This document shows, piece after piece, positions 7,335 through 14,565 of a stretch of 21,075 nt of DNA. The notes under the pieces were generated by a model. The model was not told the DNA's origin, ran no database searches, and saw only the letters and a program-made list of their open reading frames with translations. The stretch covers positions 1 to 21,075 of the forward strand of contig CAYULJ010000011.1 of NCBI GenBank assembly GCA_964445715.1. The letters run 5' to 3'. The translations under genes and the position numbers were made by a program. This stretch comes from CAYPYS01 sp964445715 (lineage in GTDB: Bacteria > Omnitrophota > Gorgyraeia > Gorgyraeales > Gorgyraeaceae). Within the stretch, counting starts at the first letter, position 1, and each line of letters starts with the position of its first letter.

Positions 7335-8068
7335 ACAAAATATTCGAAAAACCTAAAAGTTTAAGAGACGTCTACACCCACTATTGCGCAGGATGCGGGC
7401 ATGGCATAGTGCACAGGCTTGTCTGCGAGACAATAGATGAGTTGGCGATAAGAGAGAAGGTCGTGGGCATAGCTCCTGTGGGGTGTGCGGTCATTGCGTA
7501 TGACTACTGGGATTTTGACGTAACAGAGGCTGCGCATGGCAGGGTGCCGGCAGTGGCTACCGGCATAAAAAGGATGAGTCCAGGGAATATTGTGTTTGGA
7601 TATCAGGGCGACGGCGACCTGGCAGCGATAGGCATTGCCGAGATAATACACGCGGCGAATAGAAGTGAGAATATTACTATAATATTCGTCAATAATTCGG
7701 TCTACGGCATGACAGGCGGCCAGATGGCTCCGACGACAATATTGAACCAAAAGACAAGCACTACTCCTCGCGGCAGGGATCAGAAAAGAGACGGTTTTCC
7801 TCTTAAGGTCTGCGAGCTTTTGTCTGTCTTGCCGGGCACCTCCTATGTCGAAAGGGTTTCAGTGCATGCGCCGGCGAATATTTTAAAAGCGAAAAAGGCC
7901 ATAAAAAAGGCATTTGAGAATCAGATCAATGCTTTGGGGTTTTCTCTTGTTGAAGTGCTTTCTCCTTGCCCCACTTATTTAGGGCTTTCACCAGAAGATA
8001 ATATCAAGTGGATGGCTGAGGTCATGACAAAGGAATATCCATTGGGCGTTTTCAAAAAGGTGGAGTGA
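7331..8068 (+). CDS. 2-oxoacid:ferredoxin oxidoreductase beta subunit (TPP-binding)
   Basis: This is the TPP-binding subunit that works with the preceding alpha subunit. C19 and C22 in HYCAGCGHG are typical of beta subunits. The TPP/Mg motif is GDGDLAAIG at residues 93-101 followed by IIFVNNSVYGMTGGQMAPTT, with N121 and N122. The 245-residue length is normal for the KorB/VorA class, which lacks the long C-terminus of PorB. It overlaps alpha by 4 nt (ATGA) and gamma by one base (TGATG), so the cluster is translationally coupled. The product is a cytoplasmic complex giving acyl-CoA, CO2 and reduced ferredoxin. Substrate is uncertain as for alpha. Confidence 0.9.
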   Translation: MNKIFEKPKSLRDVYTHYCAGCGHGIVHRLVCETIDELAIREKVVGIAPVGCAVIAYDYWDFDVTEAAHGRVPAVATGIKRMSPGNIVFGYQGDGDLAAIGIAEIIHAANRSENITIIFVNNSVYGMTGGQMAPTTILNQKTSTTPRGRDQKRDGFPLKVCELLSVLPGTSYVERVSVHAPANILKAKKAIKKAFENQINALGFSLVEVLSPCPTYLGLSPEDNIKWMAEVMTKEYPLGVFKKVE

Positions 8069-8607
8069 TGAAGGAAGAATTAATTTTTGCGGGATTTGGC
8101 GGCCAGGGCATAATGTTTATGGGCAAACTCTTGTCGCACGTGGCAATGAATAATGGAAAATTCGTCACGTGGATGCCTTCGTACGGCGCTGAGGTAAGAG
8201 GGGGGACAGCGCATTCCATGGTCGTCATATCAGATGACGCGATTGCTTCTTCTGTTGTAAAAGAGCCGAGCGTATGCGTGGTCATGAACAGACCGTCTCT
8301 AAAAAAATTCGAACCAAAGGTTAAACCAAAGGGGATGCTGATCATAAATAAGTCATTGGTAGATATTGATGCCAAGAGGACTGATATAGATATTTTAGAG
8401 ATCCCTGCGACAGAAATGGCTTTTAACATGGGTAATTCGCGAGTCAGCAACATGATTATACTCGGCGCTCTTTTAGCCAAGCGGGATATCGTACCGATAA
8501 AATCTTTGATGGATTCGCTTACGTATATGATACCGAAAAAACGCAAGGACATGATACGTATAAATCAGGATGCGATAAGGAGAGGTCATGAGTACTGTTC
8601 GCGTTAG
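8068..8607 (+). CDS. 2-oxoacid:ferredoxin oxidoreductase gamma subunit
   Basis: The 179-residue protein starts with EELIFAGFGGQGIMFMGKLL, the GxGGQG motif of gamma (catalytic-domain) subunits, followed by WMPSYGAEVRGGTAHSMVVIS, diagnostic of the KorC/VorC type. I prefer ATG 8068 to the GTG at 8065. ATG shares one base with the stop of beta (TGATG) and has GGTGG at 8059-8063 as a Shine-Dalgarno. The 3' end overlaps gltX by 20 nt. It completes the delta-alpha-beta-gamma set that starts at 6070. A separate gamma subunit of the Por type is at 16935. Confidence 0.9.
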   Translation: MKEELIFAGFGGQGIMFMGKLLSHVAMNNGKFVTWMPSYGAEVRGGTAHSMVVISDDAIASSVVKEPSVCVVMNRPSLKKFEPKVKPKGMLIINKSLVDIDAKRTDIDILEIPATEMAFNMGNSRVSNMIILGALLAKRDIVPIKSLMDSLTYMIPKKRKDMIRINQDAIRRGHEYCSR

Positions 8608-9880
8608 GTTCGCGCCGAGCCCAACGGGCAATCTGCACATAGGGAGCGCGAGGACAGCCCTTTTTAACTGGCTGTATGCAAAGGCGCAATCCGGCACATT
8701 TATTTTGAGGATAGAAGATACGGACAAAAAGCGTTCGAATGAGGCTTATCTAAAAGAAATACTCTCGAGCCTCGAGTGGCTGGGCATGGCTTGGGACGAG
8801 GGTCCGTATTTTCAAAGCGAACGCCGTGACCTATATTTGTCCTACGCGGAAAAATTCCTTGAGAAGGGCCTGGCGCATAAAGACGGAGACGCTATTATAT
8901 TCAAAGTCCCTGCAGAAAGAGTAAAGTTTGATGATGTTGTCCATGGCGAGATAGAAGTGGATAATGCACTGGTGGGTGAGTTGGTCTTGATCAAATCAGA
9001 CAAGACCCCTGCCTATAATTTTGCGTGTGTAGTCGACGACATTGACATGAAGGTCACTCACGTCATAAGAGGCGATGATCATATTTCAAATACAAACAAG
9101 CAGATCGCAGTCTATAAGGCGCTTGAAGTAAGGCCTCCGAAATTCGCGCACATACCTTTGATACTGGCACCGGACAGATCGCGCCTCTCAAAGAGGTTTG
9201 GCGCGACATCGATATCAGAGTATAGAGAAAAAGGGTATCTTCCTGAGGCAATGGTAAATTATCTCTCGCTTTTAGGTTGGTCGCCAGGCGATGATAGGGA
9301 ATTCATGGAAACAGGGCATATCATAAAAAAATTCACACTGAAACGCATAAATAAGCGCGGTGCAGAGTTTAACGAAGACAAACTGCGCTGGCTAAATGGC
9401 GAACACATAAGGAAATTAGATCTGAAAAAGTTTATAGAAATCGCAGCGCCGTTCGTAAAAGAGAAATATGATGCGGAATGGTTTAAAAGATTTGCCGGAC
9501 TCTATCACCCCAGGGTAAAGACGTTGGTAGAATTTAAGCATGAGCTTGATATATTTACCTCAGAGGAAGTGCTTTACAGTAGAGAAGCCGTGCAGAAATT
9601 TTTGAAAAATGATGATGTTTTAGGTATACTAAAATTAGCGCGAGCACGACTTGAGAAGATAAAAGATTTCACATCGGCCAATATAGAGGCTGAGGCACGG
9701 GCGCTTATAAAGGAATCGAATCTCAAAGGCGGAGACCTGATACATCCCTTGAGAGTCGCGGTCACGGGAAAGAGCGTGTCTGCCGGCATATTTGATGTGC
9801 TTGCGCTTTTGGGAAAAGAAAAAACGCTCAAAAGGTTAAAAAGGGTCATAGAAGAATGGAAGAGAAGAGAAAATTTGTAA
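8588..9880 (+). CDS. gltX: Glutamate--tRNA ligase, compact form
   Basis: GluRS charges tRNA with glutamate. The Rossmann domain begins VRVRFAPSPTGNLHIGSARTALFN (HIGH region: HIGS). DRSRLSKRFGATS is the KMSKS region. The C-terminal anticodon-binding domain is complete (HPLRVAVTGKSVSAGIFDVLALLGKE). The length is 430 residues against about 465-490. Almost all of the difference is one internal gap: FLEKGLAHKDGDAIIFKVP runs straight from the helix to the RFKVP strand, where standard enzymes carry about 40 extra residues (the CFCT...PRYDGRCR part, which holds the zinc ligands in enzymes such as that of E. coli). Flanking regions align without disruption, so this looks like a stable variant. It overlaps the gamma subunit by 20 nt and the PilZ gene by 25 nt. 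Confidence 0.93.
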   Translation: MSTVRVRFAPSPTGNLHIGSARTALFNWLYAKAQSGTFILRIEDTDKKRSNEAYLKEILSSLEWLGMAWDEGPYFQSERRDLYLSYAEKFLEKGLAHKDGDAIIFKVPAERVKFDDVVHGEIEVDNALVGELVLIKSDKTPAYNFACVVDDIDMKVTHVIRGDDHISNTNKQIAVYKALEVRPPKFAHIPLILAPDRSRLSKRFGATSISEYREKGYLPEAMVNYLSLLGWSPGDDREFMETGHIIKKFTLKRINKRGAEFNEDKLRWLNGEHIRKLDLKKFIEIAAPFVKEKYDAEWFKRFAGLYHPRVKTLVEFKHELDIFTSEEVLYSREAVQKFLKNDDVLGILKLARARLEKIKDFTSANIEAEARALIKESNLKGGDLIHPLRVAVTGKSVSAGIFDVLALLGKEKTLKRLKRVIEEWKRRENL

Positions 9881-10197
9881 GGATCACCTGGCCTATAATA
9901 ATCCGCTACAAGACTCTGGAAGAGCCGCATACAGGCGACCAGATCGTCGGCAAGGATATAAGCGAGGGCGGTGTGTGCTTTGCTGTCTATGAGAGGCTTA
10001 CAAAAGGCACGATGCTTGAGGTGCAGATATATTTTCCCTCTGATACGATGCCTATCTTCGGCAAAGGCGAAGTCGTCTGGATAAAAAGAATAGGCGCGGA
10101 GCACGCAAAGACCTTTGACGCAGGTGTCGCATTTACGTATATTGAGCCGCGTGACCAAAAACGCCTGAAGATGTATATCAAAAACGAAATAAAATAG
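9856..10197 (+). CDS. Single-domain PilZ protein (c-di-GMP receptor)
   Basis: The whole 113-residue protein is one PilZ domain. R5 to R9 (RKFVR) gives the RxxxR motif and D34-I-S36-E-G-G gives the D/NxSxxG motif, so the c-di-GMP-binding residues are present. It has no membrane segment or output domain, so it probably acts by binding a partner protein. The ATG lies within the last 25 nt of gltX with little Shine-Dalgarno, suggesting coupled translation with the tRNA synthetase. tRNA-Gln follows 14 nt after its stop. No cyclase, phosphodiesterase, pilus or flagellar gene is in the window, so its target is unknown. Confidence 0.87.
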   Translation: MEEKRKFVRITWPIIIRYKTLEEPHTGDQIVGKDISEGGVCFAVYERLTKGTMLEVQIYFPSDTMPIFGKGEVVWIKRIGAEHAKTFDAGVAFTYIEPRDQKRLKMYIKNEIK

Positions 10198-10211
10198 GCT
10201 TAACATTTTAA

Positions 10212-10285
10212 TGGAGGATCGTCTAATGGTAGGACACAGGTCTCTGGAACCTGTTGTGATGGTTCGAATCCATCTCCTCCAGCCA
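10212..10285 (+). tRNA. tRNA-Gln (anticodon CTG), CCA encoded
   Basis: The full cloverleaf can be drawn. Acceptor TGGAGGA (10212-10218) pairs with TCCTCCA (10275-10281). D-stem is GTCT/GGAC. Anticodon stem CAGGT/ACCTG has loop CTCTGGA and anticodon CTG at 10244-10246. T-arm is GATGG-TTCGAAT-CCATC. Discriminator G is 10282 and CCA is 10283-10285. The weak U1-A72 first pair is typical of bacterial tRNA-Gln. It sits between the PilZ gene and pabB, whose ATG is only 7 nt beyond the CCA, so it is probably cut out of a polycistronic transcript. Confidence 0.95.
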
Positions 10286-10292
10286 GTTTTCA

Positions 10293-12086
10293 ATGCCCAC
10301 CTTGCCTAAAAAGAATTTTGTCCTCCTTGAAACCAATAGATTTGATAAGGATAACCACAGGTCTTTTCTTTTTTCGAATCCCGCTAAGATTATTTCCTGC
10401 GGCAAGCTTTCCGATGTAAAAAACGCGCTTTGCGAGATAGAGGATTATGTATCAAAAGGATACTATGCTGCCGGATTTATTTCTTATGAGGCAGGGTTTA
10501 GTTTTGAGGAGAGCTTAGAGGGTCTTAAAGTAGATCCTGATTTTCCATTATTATGGTTTGGCATATATAAAAGGCCTAGAATGATAGACCATAAAGAAAA
10601 AATGACTTTGCTCCGGCACGGAAAAACCCCTTACTCTATAGAAAACCTTAGGCCGAATATATCCAAGAAAAAATACATCACCGACATAGAAAAGATAAAA
10701 GATTTTATACGCAGAGGCGAAACCTACCAGGTTAATTACACCTTTAGATATAGATTTGATTTTAAAGGCTCTGCACACAGTCTTTATGAGGAGCTCAAGA
10801 AAAAACAAAGTGTTTCTTATTCGAGTTTAATAAAGACCGATAGGTTTTCAATAGTCTCACTCTCGCCCGAGTTATTTTTCAGGAAGCATAAAGACCGCAT
10901 CGAAGTAAAACCTATGAAGGGTACTATTGACAGAGGCAAAGACCTTGATGGAGACAGGGAGCACGTTGAAGAGCTTGGCCATAGCCTTAAAAATAGAAGC
11001 GAGAATCTGATGATAGTCGATCTATTGAGGAATGACCTCGGCAGGATCTCAAGGCCAGGCACAGTGGCTACCAAAAAACTTTTTGAGGTGGAAAGATACG
11101 AGACCCTATTTCAAATGATATCCATTGTCAAGGCTGTCCTCAAAAAGCGCGTGAGCATTTACGATTTATTAAAAGCGATTTTCCCATCAGGCTCTGTGAC
11201 AGGTGCGCCAAAAATAAGCACCATGAAGATCATAAATTCTCTTGAGAGAGAACTCAGGCGTGTGTATACGGGCAGTATTGGATTTTTCTCGCCTGAGGGC
11301 GACGCTGTTTTTAATGTGGCAATAAGGACGGTCTTGATAGACAATAAGAGAGGCACAGGGGAGATGGGGATCGGTAGCGGGATTGTATATGATTCAGATC
11401 CAGATAAGGAGTTTGATGAATGCAGGTTAAAGGCGGATTTTATAACCAGTAAGGTGAAAGATCTAAGACTTATCGAGACGATTCTTTGGAGGCCAAAGGA
11501 TGGATACTTTTTTTTAAGGGCCCATCTCAAGAGGATCTCCTTGTCCGCAGAATATTTTAATTTTAAATTTGATAAAATATGCGCCGCAAAGGCATTGAGG
11601 GATATGGAAAAGCGATTCAGTAAAAATTCTAACTATAGAGTGAGGCTTCTTCTCGATAGGAACGGTAAAATGGAATTAACTTTTTCAAGTGTAAGTAAGA
11701 ATAAAAAACCAGAAAGAATAAGATTTTCCAGTAAGAAGGTATGCAGTAATGACACATTCCTGTATCATAAGACTACAAATAGAAATCTCTACAATGAGGA
11801 ATGCAAAAGATGGAACGAAAAGGGTTATTTCGACATTATTTTTACAAATGAGAAAAATCAGATCACGGAGGGAACCATATCCAATATAATCATAAAGAAA
11901 GGCAGATTTTATTATACGCCGCCGGTTAACTGCGGGCTGCTGGATGGTGTGTATCGAAGGTCTCTTCTGGTAAAAAAAGGATTCCCTTTAATAGAAAAAG
12001 TGCTTTATAAGAAAGATCTATGCAAGGCGGATAGGATATATATGGTCAATTCCGTAAGAGGCATGGTGAAAGGCTATTTAGATTGA
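10293..12086 (+). CDS. pabB: Fused aminodeoxychorismate synthase component I / 4-amino-4-deoxychorismate lyase
   Basis: This 597-residue bifunctional enzyme makes p-aminobenzoate for folate: PabB aminates chorismate and PabC releases pyruvate. The N-terminal two thirds is PabB: IRRGETYQVNYTFRYRF, PMKGTIDRG from P207 with the active-site K209, DLLRNDLGRI, and the signature FPSGSVTGAPK at 297-307, ending at EFDECRLKADF. The C-terminal third is a fold-type IV PLP domain: LYHKTTNR with likely Schiff-base K493, then ITEGTISNI and CGLLDGVYRRSL. The glutaminase partner PabA is not in the window. There is no Shine-Dalgarno before ATG 10293, and the start lies 7 nt after the tRNA-Gln CCA. No better in-frame start was seen. 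pabB-pabC fusions are known in many bacteria. Confidence 0.93.
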   Translation: MPTLPKKNFVLLETNRFDKDNHRSFLFSNPAKIISCGKLSDVKNALCEIEDYVSKGYYAAGFISYEAGFSFEESLEGLKVDPDFPLLWFGIYKRPRMIDHKEKMTLLRHGKTPYSIENLRPNISKKKYITDIEKIKDFIRRGETYQVNYTFRYRFDFKGSAHSLYEELKKKQSVSYSSLIKTDRFSIVSLSPELFFRKHKDRIEVKPMKGTIDRGKDLDGDREHVEELGHSLKNRSENLMIVDLLRNDLGRISRPGTVATKKLFEVERYETLFQMISIVKAVLKKRVSIYDLLKAIFPSGSVTGAPKISTMKIINSLERELRRVYTGSIGFFSPEGDAVFNVAIRTVLIDNKRGTGEMGIGSGIVYDSDPDKEFDECRLKADFITSKVKDLRLIETILWRPKDGYFFLRAHLKRISLSAEYFNFKFDKICAAKALRDMEKRFSKNSNYRVRLLLDRNGKMELTFSSVSKNKKPERIRFSSKKVCSNDTFLYHKTTNRNLYNEECKRWNEKGYFDIIFTNEKNQITEGTISNIIIKKGRFYYTPPVNCGLLDGVYRRSLLVKKGFPLIEKVLYKKDLCKADRIYMVNSVRGMVKGYLD

Positions 12087-12088
12087 AT

Positions 12089-13924
12089 ATGGTAAAGAGG
12101 CGTTCCAGATTTACAAAGGTCCTGTTTAGATTTTGGAATAAGGGGTGGGTATCTTTTTTCGTCAGCGCCTTGAGCCTTGGCTGGCTTTTGAGTTTCACAT
12201 GGCTTAAGTGGGGCGATTTGATTGTTGATGCAGGCCGGGGTATGTATGTGCCATGGCAGATTTTCCTGGGCAAGATCCTATATAAAGACATTAATTATCT
12301 CTATGGCCCGTTTTCGCCGTATTTTAACGCCTTTTTATTTAAATTATTCGGCGCCACGATTTACAGCCTGGTTTTGAGCGGCGTTATAACCATCTGTGCA
12401 GTAAGCGCGTTGATCTATAAGATATCCAGGATTTTCCTCGATATATTTTCCTCCACATTTGCGGCCCTGACTTTTCTATTCGTTTTTGCCTTCGGTCACT
12501 ATGTATATTACGGAAATTATAATTACATTATTCCCTACAGTTATCCGGTTATACACGGTATTGCGCTGGCCTTTTTGGCGCTATATTGTTTTTATCTTGA
12601 TTTTTTTGTAAATAAAAAGAGATGCGCCTTTCTATATGTCATTTTCCTTTTAGGTACTTTTTTATGCAGGATAGAAATAGCAGTTTTTGTCATTTTATCC
12701 ATCGCCATCTGTCTTATTATCTATTTCGTATCAAGGAAGGGAGGCCTCCGGGAGGTATTTTTAAAGGCATCTGTATATTTAATAGCGCCTCTTGCCTGCG
12801 CAGTTTTTTTATATAGCTTATTTTTTGCTTTATCAGGCAAGGCTGTCTTTAAGGCCAGTATGATTGACATGGCCCTTGCAAATATGAATCTAGAGAGCCC
12901 TTTTACGAGATGGCTTTCAGGAGGAATAGACCTATCAGGTAATTTACAAGTTATTTTTAAGACCTTTTTTTATTATATGTTTTTCTGTGTATTTTTTACA
13001 GCCGGCGGTTTTATTCTGTCATATGCATCTGGGTTCAGGAAAATATTTAGCAGGGTTTTGTGGTATTTATCTATAGGGCTTATTTTTATATTGTCGAGTT
13101 TTTTTATTTTCGAAAGACTCTTTACAAGCCATGATCTCCAATACAGGCCCATCCCTTTAATTTGTTTGGCTGTGATTTTCATCTCGACGTGGAAATTTAT
13201 CAAGTCCAAGAACAGGGCTGACAGAAAATATCTTTTTCTGATAGGCCTTTCTATTTTTTCATTACTATTGATGAGCAGGATGTTATTTTATGTTTGGGCC
13301 GGGCATTACGGCTTTTATATTATGATCCCGGGTTTGATAGTCTATTACATATTTTTCTTTGCTATATTGCCGGAGCGGCTTAATCCAGCACCTGTTAAGG
13401 GATTTTTCAGGCTCGCTTTTATGTTTATATTTATCCTTTTTATTATAGGCCATTCGAATATTTCAAACTTTTGTTACAGAAATAGGACATTGAAAATTGA
13501 CTCAAGTAAAGGCGCTTTATACGTTTTTAATACGGATAGAGAGGTAAGATGTAAGGAATTGATAGATTTTTTGAAGAGGCATAGAAAAGCAGGAGAGACC
13601 CTTGTAGTTTTTCCCGAGGGTTTAGGTATTAATTTCTTCTCAGGGATGGAGAACCCTCTATATTTTAATATATATCTTCCGCTGGATCTTGTTGAAGAGG
13701 AGATCGTGGATAGGATTATTTCAGAGATGGAGAATAAAGCGGTTGATTATGTGGCCTTGATACAGAGAAGTGTGACCGAATACGGTCATCGAGTGTTTGG
13801 AAGGGATTATGCGGGAAAGATAATGGAGTATGTAAGAAAAAATTATATTTTACACAAGCAGTTCGGCCCTTTTCCTTTTACGAGCGAGGAATATGGCATA
13901 GCCCTTTTTAAGAAGAAAATATGA
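12089..13924 (+). CDS. Polytopic membrane protein, probable GT-C-type glycosyltransferase
   Basis: This integral membrane protein of about 611 residues has roughly 12-13 hydrophobic segments over residues 20-450, followed by a soluble region of about 150 residues. The first outer loop, after the first membrane segment, holds DLIVDAGRGMYVPWQIFLGKILYKDINYLYGP. It resembles the acidic first loop of dolichyl-phosphate-mannose-type GT39/GT-C enzymes (D-x-GR-x-x-Y-x-P-x-x-I-x-x-G-x-x-x-Y-x-D), which use polyprenyl-phosphate sugars. The function is inferred from that loop and the topology. Starts at TTG 12083 (overlapping the pabB stop and better spaced from AAGG at 12070-12073) or ATG 12089 are both possible. 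The gene looks richer in T than its neighbours, as expected for membrane proteins. Confidence 0.6.
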   Translation: MVKRRSRFTKVLFRFWNKGWVSFFVSALSLGWLLSFTWLKWGDLIVDAGRGMYVPWQIFLGKILYKDINYLYGPFSPYFNAFLFKLFGATIYSLVLSGVITICAVSALIYKISRIFLDIFSSTFAALTFLFVFAFGHYVYYGNYNYIIPYSYPVIHGIALAFLALYCFYLDFFVNKKRCAFLYVIFLLGTFLCRIEIAVFVILSIAICLIIYFVSRKGGLREVFLKASVYLIAPLACAVFLYSLFFALSGKAVFKASMIDMALANMNLESPFTRWLSGGIDLSGNLQVIFKTFFYYMFFCVFFTAGGFILSYASGFRKIFSRVLWYLSIGLIFILSSFFIFERLFTSHDLQYRPIPLICLAVIFISTWKFIKSKNRADRKYLFLIGLSIFSLLLMSRMLFYVWAGHYGFYIMIPGLIVYYIFFFAILPERLNPAPVKGFFRLAFMFIFILFIIGHSNISNFCYRNRTLKIDSSKGALYVFNTDREVRCKELIDFLKRHRKAGETLVVFPEGLGINFFSGMENPLYFNIYLPLDLVEEEIVDRIISEMENKAVDYVALIQRSVTEYGHRVFGRDYAGKIMEYVRKNYILHKQFGPFPFTSEEYGIALFKKKI

Positions 13925-13942
13925 AGGGATCGGCTCGTGTGT

Positions 13943-13947
13943 GGGGG
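13943..13947 (+). promoter_or_regulatory. Shine-Dalgarno that sets the tadA start
   Basis: A GGGGG run 7 nt before ATG 13955 favours that start. The in-frame GTG at 13937 would place this ribosome site inside the coding region and add six residues (MCGGNN) that TadA proteins do not carry. Confidence 0.6.
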
Positions 13948-13954
13948 CAATAAT

Positions 13955-14400
13955 ATGAAAAGTCATGAATTTTACATGAAAGAGGCTCTGCGAGAGGCGA
14001 AAAAAGCATTTGATAGAGACGAGGTGCCTGTGGGAGCGGTTGTCATGCATAAAGGTACGATAATAGGCCGGGCGCATAACCAGATAAAGATGCTGAAAGA
14101 CCCGACTGCGCACGCAGAGATGATCGCCATTACCCAGGCAGCCAGTCAGCTTCAAAATGAAAGATTGATAGATTGTGCGATGTATGTTACAATTGAACCT
14201 TGCAGCATGTGCGCTGGCGCAATGGTTTTGGCGAGGATAAAGGAACTTTTTTACGCTGCGGATGACCCCAAGAGCGGCGCGTGCGGTTCAGTTACAGACC
14301 TGGTCAATCACAAAAAATTGAATCATAGAATAGAGGTAAGAAGGGGAATCCTGGAGCACGAGGCAAGTGCTTTATTGAAGGAATTTTTTAGAAAGAAACG

Positions 14401-14425
<25 letters not shown>
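13955..14425 (+). CDS. tadA: tRNA-specific adenosine deaminase
   Basis: TadA converts A34 to inosine in tRNA-Arg(ACG). The 156-residue protein has the zinc-dependent deaminase motifs H53-A-E55 and P82-C83-S-M-C86, with E55 as proton shuttle. DRDEVPVGAVVMHKGTIIGRAHNQ and the C-terminal ALLKEFFRKKR are typical. The start at ATG 13955 is chosen over GTG 13937 for the Shine-Dalgarno and the family N-terminus. The last seven codons and the TAA (14401-14425) are also the first 25 nt of tRNA-Ser(GCT), so the 3' end of this gene doubles as the tRNA acceptor and D-arm. It follows the membrane protein gene after about 30 nt. Confidence 0.93.
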
Positions 14426-14500
<75 letters not shown>

Positions 14501-14506
14501 TTGATT

Positions 14507-14547
14507 CTTAAGTTCACACTTTAACAATGTTAAAATGTGAACTTAAG
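14507..14547. repeat. Intergenic palindrome, copy 4
   Basis: The 19-nt arms at 14507-14525 and 14529-14547 surround an AAT loop. This is the TTCACAC arm type (CTTAAGTTCACACTTTAAC on the left), with one C/A mismatch because the right arm reads GTTAAAATG. It begins 10 nt after the tRNA-Ser CCA and ends 18 nt before dnaX. The in-frame ATG at 14527 lies inside it and is not the likely dnaX start. Confidence 0.93.
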
Positions 14548-14555
14548 GTTATATT

Positions 14556-14560
14556 AAGGA
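14556..14560 (+). promoter_or_regulatory. Shine-Dalgarno that sets the dnaX start
   Basis: AAGGA ends 5 nt before ATG 14566. It supports this start over the in-frame ATG 14527 inside palindrome copy 4, which has no ribosome site. Confidence 0.6.
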
Positions 14561-14565
14561 CAGAG

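Noticed and set aside
14527..14565. Upstream ATG for dnaX
   Set aside because: It lies inside palindrome copy 4, has no ribosome site, and adds 13 residues not found before the standard MTYLPFARKWRP start.
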